Assembly (NCBI GenBank): GCA_004299215.1
Contig: SCTD01000044.1
Span: forward strand, 1 to 9,454
DNA length: 9,454 nucleotides
Reading direction: 5' to 3'
Source: Frankiales bacterium
GTDB lineage: Bacteria; Actinomycetota; Actinomycetes; Mycobacteriales; SCTD01
Shown here: positions 1 through 6,185 of the stretch, piece by piece
Layout of the letters: the number at the start of each line of letters is the position of its first letter
How positions within the stretch are numbered: the first letter of the stretch is position 1
Translations under genes and position numbers: made by a program
The notes under the pieces: generated by a model
The model's input: the letters and a program-made list of their open reading frames with translations, nothing else
Database searches by the model: none
Told to the model about the DNA's origin: nothing

Positions 1-1
1 G

Positions 2-109
2 CTCGATTATCCGGTGGCCAAGGCCTACCTGGACACGCGCATCCAGACCATCTACGGCGGGACGACTGAGGTCATGAAGGAGATCATCGGTCGCTCCCTC
101 GGCGTCTGA
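2..109 (+). CDS. Acyl-CoA dehydrogenase, C-terminal end (5' part outside window)
   Basis: The open frame enters from the left edge and ends at TGA 107-109. It encodes 35 residues ending in IYGGTTEVMKEIIGRSLGV. This is the last helix of acyl-CoA dehydrogenases, flavoproteins that introduce the alpha-beta double bond into acyl-CoA thioesters in the cytoplasm. The preceding R-x-Q-x-IYGGTTE matches the FAD-binding end of the family. The position that carries the catalytic Glu in short- and medium-chain enzymes (IYEGT) is Gly here, as in long-chain acyl-CoA dehydrogenase (IYGGTNE), where the base sits in an earlier helix outside this window. Substrate cannot be inferred from so little sequence. 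The stop abuts the antisense MMPL relic. Confidence 0.88.
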   Translation, partial: LDYPVAKAYLDTRIQTIYGGTTEVMKEIIGRSLGV

Positions 110-199
110 GCGGAAGAGCAGCCGGTAGCGGGAGAGGATGAACAGCGCGTAGTCGATCCCGACCACCAGACCGAGCATGAGCGCGAGGACGGGCGCGGT
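110..199 (-). pseudogene. MMPL/RND transporter relic (TM4 segment only)
   Basis: Read on the minus strand from 199 down to 110, the sequence encodes about 30 residues including LGLVVGIDYALFILSRYR. This is the hallmark TM4 segment of MMPL-family exporters, with the Asp-Tyr pair that relays protons in MmpL3-type pumps. It matches GLGVGIDYALFVVTRYR, residues 239-255 of the intact MMPL protein encoded at 6182-8521. Homology stops abruptly on both sides: upstream of 199 the frame reads unrelated residues, and downstream it runs into the end of the acyl-CoA dehydrogenase gene. An MMPL gene is normally more than 2 kb, so this is a stranded fragment with no plausible function. The family call is firm; the exact borders are uncertain by several codons. 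Confidence 0.8.
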
Positions 200-241
200 A
201 TCGCAGTGTCCCCGGATTCTCGGTCGCGTCCATGGGCCGGA

Positions 242-260
242 ACGCCCTCTCTGGGGGCGT
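242..260 (-). terminator. Weak hairpin downstream of the CocE-like gene
   Basis: ACGCCC (242-247) and GGGCGT (255-260) form a 6-bp GC-rich stem with a 7-base loop, 29 bases past the stop of the minus-strand hydrolase gene. There is no T-run. It could end that transcript, but the stem is short and such repeats are common in high-GC DNA. Confidence 0.25.
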
Positions 261-288
261 CGAGGTGTGCGAGGTCACAACGCAGGGG

Positions 289-1878
289 CTACTTCACGAC
301 CGCCCGGCCGGGGGTGACGGTCGGGACCCGCAGGCTCACGGCCACGTCCGCGGTGCCCGGGAGCCGCTGGGTGAGGTGCGCGGTGCTGTCGGTGGTGACC
401 TGCAGCTCGAGCGTGTGGCCGGCCGGCAGCGTGTAGGCCACCGCGGGCAGGTCCACGCTCAGCTCCTGCGGGACGGCCGACAGGCCCGTGAGCCGCACGC
501 CAACGTCCTGCAGGTTGAGCACCTCGCCGGACTGCTTGTCGACTAGCGACAGGAACAGGTCGGCGCCGCCGGTGCCGGTCACCGAGAGGGAGGCCGAGGG
601 GGTCCCGACGACCTCCAGTGGCCGCTTGCCCGCCGTGGTGACCGGGACGCTGAAGGTTGTCGGCCCGGCCGGCACGACCCGGGCGGTGGTGAGCGCGTTC
701 AGACCACGGCCTGCGGAGCCGAGCAGGCCGGCCGGGTCGGTGGCTGCGCCGGGGACGGCGCCGAGCGAGGTGACGCTGCCCTTGCCGGTCGCGGTGGCAC
801 CACCGGTGGTGGGCCACTGCTTCAGCGCCCGGAAGACGCCCTGGTTCGTGCGGTACTCGACGGGCGCGCCGGTGCGGGCCTTGGTGTTGCCGCGCAGGTA
901 GCGGTCGAACCAGGTCAGGATGGCCCGGTCCAGGTGAGCGCGGTCGTCGGCCTTGGCGTAGCTGGCGGGGCAGCTCACGTGCCCGCCGCAGAAGGCGATG
1001 AACTTGGCCGGCGCGCCGGTCGCCGCGACCTGCCGGTAGTTGGCCAGGCCCTCGTTGAGGTTGAACAGCGTGTCGACGCTGCCCTGCATCACCAGCGTCG
1101 GCACGGTCACGGGGTTGTCCTGACCGAAGACCCCGAAGCTGGAGCCGGCGAAGAACTCGTCCGCCTGCGGGCTGAGACCGTTCTGCACCAGCCCGGTGAC
1201 CTGCGACGTGAGGAGGCCGCTTGCGTAGCCCCCGGTCTGCACGCCCGCTGCGCCGCCCGGGACGCCGCCGGTCACGGACGTGACCCCGGCGGCGAACAGC
1301 AGCTGCGACCACAGCTTGGTCGGACCGTGGCTGAACAGCGAGTAGCGCAGGTCGTTCCAGGCGATCTCCGGAGCCAGCGCGTCCAGCCGCTCGTCGAACG
1401 CGGCGGTGGAGAACTGGATGCCGCCGGCGTAGGAGCCGCCCGAGAATCCGGCGACCGGGTCACCGGGGCCGTTCTTCTTGATCTCCGGGCGCTGCGCCAG
1501 CCAGTCCAGCAGGGCGGTCACGTCGCGGCCCTCGTACTCCGGCTTGTCGACGTGCACCTCACCCCCGGACTCGCCGAACCCGCGAGCGTCCCAGGTAAGC
1601 ACCGCGTAGCCAGCGGCGACGAGCTTGGACAGCGTGCCGGTGCCCACGGCGGTCTCGCCGGCACCTCCCCAGCCGTGCGTGCGCAGCACCACCGGGACCG
1701 GCGAGGTCCGGGACGCCCCCGACGGCAGGAACAGCGTGCTCTTGATCGGCGTGCCGTCGAAGGAGCGCACGACCTGGGTGCGGATCGTGGGCTCTGGCGC
1801 GGCGAGAGCAGGAGCGGCGGCCGCGCCGGCCACGAGCGCCGTCACGAGGGCGAGGACGGTACGGCGGCTGGCGCGCAT
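289..1878 (-). CDS. Secreted CocE/NonD (X-Pro dipeptidyl-peptidase S15-like) hydrolase
   Basis: A 529-residue serine hydrolase predicted to act outside the cytoplasm. Residues 1-27 form a signal peptide: MRASRR, then a hydrophobic Ala/Val/Leu core, then a cleavage-like APALAA. An alpha/beta-hydrolase domain spans about 35-330. Nucleophile Ser149 lies in GGSYAG, matching the G-x-S-Y-x-G of CocE and PepX; GFSGG with Ser146 overlaps it but fits the family less well. Asp269 (GSVDTLF) and His300 (CGGHVSC) complete a likely triad. Residues about 335-525 are beta-rich, like the non-catalytic X-Pro C-terminal domain, and include FDRYLRGNT at 324-332. ATG at 1878 is chosen because AGGAG (1886-1890) lies 7 bases upstream and the signal peptide starts there; longer in-frame starts lack both. 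Family members cleave esters, amides or Xaa-Pro peptides; the substrate is unknown. It is divergent from the broken MarR gene, its possible former regulator. Confidence 0.9.
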   Translation of the reverse strand: MRASRRTVLALVTALVAGAAAAPALAAPEPTIRTQVVRSFDGTPIKSTLFLPSGASRTSPVPVVLRTHGWGGAGETAVGTGTLSKLVAAGYAVLTWDARGFGESGGEVHVDKPEYEGRDVTALLDWLAQRPEIKKNGPGDPVAGFSGGSYAGGIQFSTAAFDERLDALAPEIAWNDLRYSLFSHGPTKLWSQLLFAAGVTSVTGGVPGGAAGVQTGGYASGLLTSQVTGLVQNGLSPQADEFFAGSSFGVFGQDNPVTVPTLVMQGSVDTLFNLNEGLANYRQVAATGAPAKFIAFCGGHVSCPASYAKADDRAHLDRAILTWFDRYLRGNTKARTGAPVEYRTNQGVFRALKQWPTTGGATATGKGSVTSLGAVPGAATDPAGLLGSAGRGLNALTTARVVPAGPTTFSVPVTTAGKRPLEVVGTPSASLSVTGTGGADLFLSLVDKQSGEVLNLQDVGVRLTGLSAVPQELSVDLPAVAYTLPAGHTLELQVTTDSTAHLTQRLPGTADVAVSLRVPTVTPGRAVVK

Positions 1879-1885
1879 GTGGGGG

Positions 1886-1890
1886 CTCCT
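1886..1890 (-). promoter_or_regulatory. Ribosome binding site of the CocE-like gene
   Basis: AGGAG on the minus strand, 7 bases before ATG 1878. It decides the start against longer in-frame alternatives reaching up to 2106. Confidence 0.7.
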
Positions 1891-1940
1891 GCGGAAGTCG
1901 GGGACTGTTGCCGGGACGTTCACCTGTTGTTTCCCCGTGA

Positions 1941-1952
1941 GAGAGCGTTCTC
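1941..1952. promoter_or_regulatory. Candidate operator in the hydrolase/MarR divergent spacer
   Basis: GAGAGCGTTCTC is a 12-base palindrome with a single mismatched pair. It lies in the roughly 100-base spacer between the hydrolase gene and the MarR gene, where MarR regulators usually bind. A second inverted repeat, CCCGCG (1961-1966) with CGCGGG (1973-1978), ends just before ATG 1981. Neither matches a known operator consensus that I recognise. Confidence 0.25.
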
Positions 1953-1980
1953 CTGTCGGACCCGCGGCCCGACGCGGGTG

Positions 1981-2288
1981 ATGCAGGTCACGGAACACCC
2001 CTGGCGACAGCAGCTTGCGTGCAGCATGCAACGACCTGACGTCGCGATGGCAGACGAGCGCACGTCGTACGCGCTGCTCTCCAGCCTGCGCGCGGACGGC
2101 CCGCAACGACTGTCCACGCTGGCCGAGGTGGTGCGGCTGGACCGCAGCACCGTCTCCCGTCAGCTGGCCGCACTGGAGCAGCGCGGGTTGGTGGGCGCCG
2201 GCCGGACCACTCCGACCGCCGCGCGCACCTGCTGGCGCTGACCGAGGACGGACAGCGCGTCGTCCAGACGACGCGCGCCCGCAGGCAG
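1981..2288 (+). pseudogene. MarR-family regulator, frameshifted and 3'-truncated
   Basis: From ATG 1981 (alternatives 2026, 2047) the frame encodes a winged-helix DNA-binding region: YALLSSLRADG, then LAEVVRLDRSTVSRQLAALE and QRGLV. This is the recognition helix and following segment of MarR regulators. After GLV the frame reads junk and stops at 2239-2241. The wing continues two bases out of phase from about 2193 as RRPDHSDRRAHLLALTEDG, ending in RVVQTTRARRQQ near 2288. Loss of one G in the GGTGGG run at 2190-2195 explains the shift exactly. The C-terminal dimerisation helix (normally some 40-50 more residues) is absent, and sequence passes directly into an MFS gene. Not functional as read. 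It was probably a local regulator of the adjacent MFS transporter or the divergent hydrolase. Confidence 0.82.
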
Positions 2289-2289
2289 C

Positions 2290-2675
2290 AGTGTGTTCGT
2301 CGTTGGTTCTGCTCTGGCGGGCCTCAGTCAGAACATGACCGAGCTGGTCGCCTTCCAGGCCCTGCAGGGCCTTGGCGTCGGCGGGTTGATGGCGCTGTCG
2401 CAGGCGATCATCGGCGACGTCGTCCCGCCGCGCGAGCGCGGCCGCTACCAGGGCCTGATCGGATCGGCTTTCGGCGTCGCCACGATCGGCGGGCCGCTGC
2501 GCGGCCGCTTCCTGGTCGACAACGCCTCCTGGCGCTGGTGCTCGTCATCAGCGTGCCGATCGGCCTGCTGGCGATGGTGGTCGTGCAGCGGGCCCTGCAC
2601 CTGCGCCTGGTGCGGCAGAACCACGCGATCGACTGGACCGGCGACACGCTGCTGGTGGCCGGCACGTCCGCGCTG
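2290..2675 (+). pseudogene. MFS drug transporter (DHA2/EmrB-QacA type) remnant
   Basis: The first part (frame beginning 2293) reads VFVVGSALAGLSQNM, LQGLGVGGLMALSQAIIGDV, VPPRERGRYQGLIGSAFG and FLVDNASWRW. This is the TM3-TM6 region of 14-TM DHA2 proton-coupled multidrug exporters. After SWRW the family's continuation is found one frame over from 2538: VLVISVPIGLLAMVVVQ, then LVRQNHAIDWTGDTLLVAG. Loss of one G in a G-run near 2536-2540 (CTGGGTG to CTGGTG) restores the reading. TM1-2 and everything after about TM7 are missing, so only about 128 of some 500 residues remain. With no start, no stop of its own and most of the pore missing, it cannot work. Its 5' edge is the deletion junction with the MarR remnant. 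Confidence 0.85.
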
Positions 2676-2720
2676 CGTCGGCGTCGACCAGACAGCCTCG
2701 TCGAGTCCCGCGACACGTTC

Positions 2721-2749
2721 GACCTGGCGGCGGACTCCGCCGCCAGGTC
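2721..2749. terminator. Perfect 13-bp stem hairpin, bidirectional terminator candidate
   Basis: GACCTGGCGGCGG (2721-2733) is followed by ACT and then its exact complement CCGCCGCCAGGTC (2737-2749). It lies 45 bases past the MFS remnant and 46 bases past the end of the minus-strand acyl-CoA dehydrogenase gene, so it could stop transcripts from both sides. There is no T-run, which is usual for actinobacterial terminators. Confidence 0.55.
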
Positions 2750-2753
2750 ATCC

Positions 2754-2780
2754 AAGCGGCGCGTGCAACAGCGCGCGCTT
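2754..2780 (-). terminator. Second hairpin past the acyl-CoA dehydrogenase stop
   Basis: AAGCG-G-CGCG (2754-2763) pairs with CGCG-CGCTT (2772-2780) through 9 bp with one bulged G, leaving an 8-base loop. It starts 14 bases past the stop of the minus-strand gene. On that strand the stem ends in CTT. With the 2721-2749 hairpin it makes a tandem terminator-like region. Confidence 0.35.
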
Positions 2781-2794
2781 CTCGGCGGGCGCCG

Positions 2795-3940
2795 TCACGC
2801 GTCGAAGCCGTCGAGCTTGGCGAGCACCTGGAGCATCACCTCGTCCGCACCGCCGCCGATCGACAGCAGGCGGCTGTCGCGGAAGAACCGCGACGTCCAG
2901 GTCTCCTCCATGTAGCCGACGCCGCCGTGGAACTGCAGGCAGGTGTCGGCGACCTCGCGGATCAGCCGGCCGGAGACGAGCTTGGCAACCGTCGCCAGCC
3001 GGGTGATGTCCTCACCGGCCATGTACGCCTCGGCGCACGCGTAGTTCTGTGCCTGCAGCAGGTCGGCCTGCGCCGAGAGCTCGGCGAGGCGGAAGGCGAG
3101 GTACTGGTTGCTCATCAGCGGCTTGCCGAACACCTCGCGCTCCTTGAGGTAGTCGCTGGTGCGGCGCAGCGCCCGCCGGACGGAGGTGGGGACGCCGTAG
3201 GCGGCGAACATGCGCTCGACGACGAACTGCGCCATCTGCTGCTGGAAGCCGCGGCCCTCGGTTCCGATCGTGTTGGCAACGGGGACCCGGACGTCCACGA
3301 AGGACAGCTCGGCCGTATCGGAGGAGCGGTTTCCCAGCTTGTCCAGCTTGCGCGAGACCGTCAGCCCCGGCGAGCTCGTCTCCACGACGATCTGCGACAT
3401 CCCCCGGTAGCGACCCTCGTCGGAGGTCCTGGCGAGCAGGCACAGCCAGTCCGCCTGCGTGCCGTTGGTGATGTAGAGCTTGCTGCCGTTGATGACCCAC
3501 TCGTCGCCGTCCCGCACGGCACGGGTCCGCAGCGACGCGACGTCGGAGCCGGCGCCCGCCTCCGTGACGGCGATCGAGCAGACCTGCGTGCCGGCGATTG
3601 CCGGCGCCAGGTAGCGCCGCTTGAGGTCGTCGCTGCCGAACTCGTGCAGCGACGGGGTCGCCATGCAGGTCTGCACGCCGATGGCCATCGGGATGCCGGC
3701 CGCCCCGGCCCGGGTGAGCTCCTCGCACATGATGACCGTGTAGAGGTGGTCTGCGCCCTGGCCGCCGTACTGGGGGTCGTACTCCAGGCCGAGCATGCCC
3801 AGCTCGCCCAGCTTGGGGAACAGGTCGTGGGCGGGGAACGTGCCGGCACGCTCCCAGTCGTCGACGTGCGGCGTGATCTCGCGCTCCACCACGTCGCGCA
3901 CGACCTTGCGGAAGGCGGAGTGCTCCTCGGTGAACCGCAC
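2795..3940 (-). CDS. Acyl-CoA dehydrogenase (IVD/LCAD-type active site, AtuD-like C-terminus)
   Basis: A complete 381-residue acyl-CoA dehydrogenase, the usual length, cytoplasmic and FAD-dependent. The N-terminal helical domain covers about 1-115. The middle beta domain carries VTEAGAGSDVASLRT (125-139) and WVINGSKLYITNG (148-160), the family's flavin and substrate signature. The C-terminal helices carry KEREVFGKPL (266-275) and CLQFHGGVGYMEE (334-346). The usual catalytic Glu of short/medium-chain enzymes is replaced in IGGGADEVML (361-370). Glu242 in VVERM aligns with the base of isovaleryl-CoA and long-chain enzymes, so activity is likely. The IGGGADE ending recalls citronellyl-CoA dehydrogenase AtuD, hinting at branched or terpenoid acyl-CoA, but this is inference. 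GTG 3940 is chosen because AGGAG (3946-3950) sits 5 bases upstream. It is divergent from the TetR gene, which probably controls it. Confidence 0.95.
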   Translation of the reverse strand: MRFTEEHSAFRKVVRDVVEREITPHVDDWERAGTFPAHDLFPKLGELGMLGLEYDPQYGGQGADHLYTVIMCEELTRAGAAGIPMAIGVQTCMATPSLHEFGSDDLKRRYLAPAIAGTQVCSIAVTEAGAGSDVASLRTRAVRDGDEWVINGSKLYITNGTQADWLCLLARTSDEGRYRGMSQIVVETSSPGLTVSRKLDKLGNRSSDTAELSFVDVRVPVANTIGTEGRGFQQQMAQFVVERMFAAYGVPTSVRRALRRTSDYLKEREVFGKPLMSNQYLAFRLAELSAQADLLQAQNYACAEAYMAGEDITRLATVAKLVSGRLIREVADTCLQFHGGVGYMEETWTSRFFRDSRLLSIGGGADEVMLQVLAKLDGFDA

Positions 3941-3945
3941 GCGGG

Positions 3946-3950
3946 CTCCT
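3946..3950 (-). promoter_or_regulatory. Ribosome binding site of the acyl-CoA dehydrogenase gene
   Basis: AGGAG on the minus strand, 5 bases before the GTG start at 3940. It supports that non-ATG start. Confidence 0.65.
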
Positions 3951-3982
3951 GTCGTCGCTGCTGTAGGTGTGACCGCGGCAAC

Positions 3983-3995
3983 GTAGCGCGTCTAC
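3983..3995. promoter_or_regulatory. Candidate TetR operator in the divergent spacer
   Basis: GTAG-CGCG-T-CTAC is an imperfect palindrome with 4-base outer arms and a self-complementary CGCG inside. It lies between the divergent acyl-CoA dehydrogenase and TetR genes, where a TetR dimer would control both. The arms are short, so this is a guess from position and symmetry. Confidence 0.25.
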
Positions 3996-4020
3996 CGGTG
4001 GATCCATGCGGTCGTGACTG

Positions 4021-4026
4021 TATGTT
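4021..4026 (+). promoter_or_regulatory. Possible -10 element for a leaderless TetR-operon transcript
   Basis: TATGTT fits the TANNNT -10 pattern and ends 7 bases before GTG 4034, so transcription could begin at the start codon itself. No Shine-Dalgarno sequence precedes either candidate start, which agrees with a leaderless mRNA. No clear -35 is seen. Confidence 0.3.
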
Positions 4027-4033
4027 CTGTCGC

Positions 4034-4624
4034 GTGACGGTGAAGGTGGTGCGGCGGACGCAGGCCGAGCGCTCGGCGAGCACGCAGCGGCTGCTGCTCG
4101 ACGCGACCGTGGCCTGCCTGGTCGAGCTGGGCTACGGCGGCACGACGACCTCTGCGGTGGCCGATCGGGCGGGAGTCTCGCGCGGCGCGCAGCTGCACCA
4201 CTACGGCACGCGCCAGCGTCTGATGGGCGCGGCGGTGGAGCACCTGGCAGCCCGCCGCCTGGAGTGGGTGCGGGAGAAGGCCGCGGGGCTGCCGGACGAC
4301 GAGACCCGCCCGCGCCGCGCGCTGGACCTGCTGGCCGAGGCGCTGTCTGGGCCGCTGTACGCCGCGACGCTGGAGTTGTACGTCGCCGCCCGCGTGGACA
4401 GCGCCCTCCACGAGGCGCTGGTGCCCGTCGAGCAGCAGCTCACGAGGGAGCTGCGCCGGCTCTGCCGGGAGTACGTCAGTGACGACCCGGTGCTGGTGCA
4501 GTTGACGTTGGACCTCCTGCTCGGTCGAGGCGTCGGCTCGCTGCTCAGCCCGGTCCGTCCGCAACGACAGCGGCAGCTGCTGGACGCCTGGGCCGGGGTC
4601 ATGGCGGCGCGAGGCCGGTCGTGA
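4034..4624 (+). CDS. TetR/AcrR-family transcriptional regulator
   Basis: A 196-residue regulator of normal TetR length. The N-terminal DNA-binding domain spans about 10-60: RTQAERSASTQRLLLDAT, LVELGYGGTTTSAVA, then the recognition helix DRAGVSRGAQLHHYGTRQ. The C-terminal 120 residues are helical and variable, as expected for ligand binding and dimerisation. It is the first gene of a four-gene run and divergent from the acyl-CoA dehydrogenase, the usual place for an autoregulated repressor of both units. By analogy its ligand may be an acyl-CoA or the exported product, but nothing in the sequence shows this. GTG 4034 is preferred because of the TATGTT element just before it; ATG 4022 would add four residues (MFCR) and cannot be excluded. 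Its TGA overlaps the next ATG by one base. Confidence 0.93.
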   Translation: MTVKVVRRTQAERSASTQRLLLDATVACLVELGYGGTTTSAVADRAGVSRGAQLHHYGTRQRLMGAAVEHLAARRLEWVREKAAGLPDDETRPRRALDLLAEALSGPLYAATLELYVAARVDSALHEALVPVEQQLTRELRRLCREYVSDDPVLVQLTLDLLLGRGVGSLLSPVRPQRQRQLLDAWAGVMAARGRS

Positions 4625-5124
4625 TGGCGTCTGACCCGATCGTGCAGCAGTGGGCGCAGGGCTTCTCAGCCTCCTCTGCGGTGTCCGGAGAGCCGGGGGA
4701 CCGGCTACCGGCACACCACCCGCAGTGCGTGGGCTGCGGACCGGACAACCCGCACGGTCACCACATGCAGGTCTGGCGGGACGGAGACCGGGTGCGGACC
4801 CGCCAGGTGTTCGACCCCCGACACGTCGGCGCTCCCGGAATCGCACACGGTGGCGCGGTCGCCACGGTGCTGGACGACCTGTTCGGCTTCGTGCTGTACG
4901 TCGTTGGCGACCTCGCGGTCACCCGGCACCTGGAGGTCGGGTACCTAGCGCCGGTGCTCCTCGGAGTGCCGTACCTGCTGGAGGCCGGCCTGGACCGGCG
5001 TGAGGGTCGCAAGCTGTTCGTCTCGGGCCGAGGGGTGGACCAGGACGGAGCGTTGGTGGTCGAGGCGAAGGCGGTGTTCATCGTGGTGGAGCTGGGACAC
5101 TTCTCCAGAGGGGCTGCCTCGTGA
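4624..5124 (+). CDS. PaaI-like hotdog-fold acyl-CoA thioesterase
   Basis: A 166-residue single-domain hotdog protein, probably hydrolysing an acyl-CoA or acyl-carrier thioester in the cytoplasm. An N-terminal CVGCGPDNPHG (35-45) leads into the fold, as in PaaI/THEM-type thioesterases that start C-x2-CG-x2-NP-x-G. The central helix begins GIAHGGAVATVLDDLFGF (72-89); the HGG followed by an acidic residue near 84-85 is the family's active-site region. The beta strands V-RHLEVGYLAPV and LVVEAKAVFIVV complete the fold. ATG 4624 overlaps the TetR stop (TGATG); an in-frame GTG at 4621 would add one residue. Its own stop overlaps the next start by four bases (GTGA). Tight coupling suggests it serves the BtrH-like and MMPL proteins, either removing stalled acyl groups or releasing the product. 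The true substrate is unknown. Confidence 0.9.
   Translation: MASDPIVQQWAQGFSASSAVSGEPGDRLPAHHPQCVGCGPDNPHGHHMQVWRDGDRVRTRQVFDPRHVGAPGIAHGGAVATVLDDLFGFVLYVVGDLAVTRHLEVGYLAPVLLGVPYLLEAGLDRREGRKLFVSGRGVDQDGALVVEAKAVFIVVELGHFSRGAAS
5108..5113 (+). promoter_or_regulatory. Ribosome binding site of the BtrH-like gene
   Basis: GAGGGG lies 7 bases before GTG 5121, inside the end of the thioesterase gene. It supports the GTG start within the 4-base overlap. Confidence 0.45.
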
Positions 5125-6185
5125 GTCACGTGCTGCTGGACTACCGGCACCGCAGCGCCGGTCACTGCGGCTCCGGGGCTCTTCGCGACCTGATGGACTG
5201 GGCCGGGCTGGGCTGGGGCGGGCCACCGGCCGAAGGGCTGGTGTTCGGCCTGGGAGGCGGGCTCGACTTCTCCTACCTGCGCGTCCCGGGGCTCGTCCCG
5301 CCCGTGTACCTGGTCGGTCGCGGCGGTGACCTGGAGGTCGACCTGCTCGGGCGCCTGGGTGCGAGGGTCGACCTGCGCCGCACGGACGACCCGGTCCTCG
5401 GATGGCAGTGGGTGCGCGATGAGCTGGACGCCGGTCGGCCGGTGATGGTCTGGGCCGACATCGCCGAGCTGCCCTATCTGCGTGTGCGGCTGCAGATGAG
5501 CCGGCACGACATCGTGGTCGTCGGCTACGACGACGACGAGCAGATCGCGTACGTCGTCGACAACGACCGCGACGACGTGCAGCAGGTGCCGTACGACGCG
5601 CTCGCTCGCGCCCGCAGCTCCAGAGCGTTCCCGATGCCCACCCGCCACGCGACCTTCGTCGTCGAGTGGCCGAGCGAGCCGCCCGACCTCGGCGCCACCG
5701 CTGCCGAGGCGTTCGCGGCCTCCGCCCTCTCTTTGCGCAGCGGCGGCCCCGACCTGGTCGATCCGACGCTGCTGCCGGGCGGATCGGTGATGGGCACCGG
5801 CCTCGACGGCGTCCAGCTGTTCGCTGACGACGTCGCCCGCTGGTCCGAGCTGTGGGACGACGAGACCCTGACCTCGGCGCTGCGCGCGCTGCCGGTCTTC
5901 GTCGAGAAGGCCGGGACGGGCGGCGGGCTCTTCCGACGGCTCCAGGCAGCGGCCTGCCACGACGTCGCGAGCCGGACCGGCAGTCACGCCGTCCGGGTCG
6001 CCGCGGAGGCGTACGACCGGTGCTCCGCGGCGTGGAGTGAGCTCGGCGCCGCGGCTGTGTCACCCGCTTCGCTGACCAGGCGTGCGCGTGATGCCGCTGC
6101 GGTGGCGCAGTCGCTGCCTTCGCTCGAGCGCGTCGCGGCGGACGCTCTGCAGGTCGCAGCCGACGATCTCCAGCACCAGCGGTGA
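5121..6185 (+). CDS. BtrH-like protein (BtrH_N domain plus DUF4872-type C-terminus)
   Basis: A 354-residue protein. Residues about 9-150 match the BtrH N-terminal domain: HRSAGHCGSGALRDLM with Cys16, then VFGLGGGLDFSYL (41-53), then SRHDIVVVGYDDD (127-139) and YVVDNDRDDV (144-153). Cys16, His129 and Asp147 form a likely papain-like triad. In butirosin biosynthesis BtrH uses this fold to move a gamma-Glu-AHBA chain from an acyl carrier protein to an aminoglycoside amine, so acyl transfer or amide cleavage is the likely chemistry. Residues about 155-350 are helical and Ala-rich, like the DUF4872 region that follows BtrH_N in related proteins. There are no signal peptide or membrane segments, so it is cytoplasmic. 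GTG start; it overlaps both neighbours by four bases. No carrier protein or aminoglycoside gene is in view, so donor and acceptor are unknown. Confidence 0.87.
   Translation: MSHVLLDYRHRSAGHCGSGALRDLMDWAGLGWGGPPAEGLVFGLGGGLDFSYLRVPGLVPPVYLVGRGGDLEVDLLGRLGARVDLRRTDDPVLGWQWVRDELDAGRPVMVWADIAELPYLRVRLQMSRHDIVVVGYDDDEQIAYVVDNDRDDVQQVPYDALARARSSRAFPMPTRHATFVVEWPSEPPDLGATAAEAFAASALSLRSGGPDLVDPTLLPGGSVMGTGLDGVQLFADDVARWSELWDDETLTSALRALPVFVEKAGTGGGLFRRLQAAACHDVASRTGSHAVRVAAEAYDRCSAAWSELGAAAVSPASLTRRARDAAAVAQSLPSLERVAADALQVAADDLQHQR

Noticed and set aside
934..1980. Long plus-strand open frame running into the MarR segment
   Set aside because: It is antisense to the hydrolase gene, which has a signal peptide, triad and ribosome binding site; only the part from 1981 onward resembles a protein family.
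2927..4021. Plus-strand upstream extension of the TetR frame
   Set aside because: It is antisense to the well-conserved acyl-CoA dehydrogenase and has no family resemblance; TetR similarity begins around 4040.
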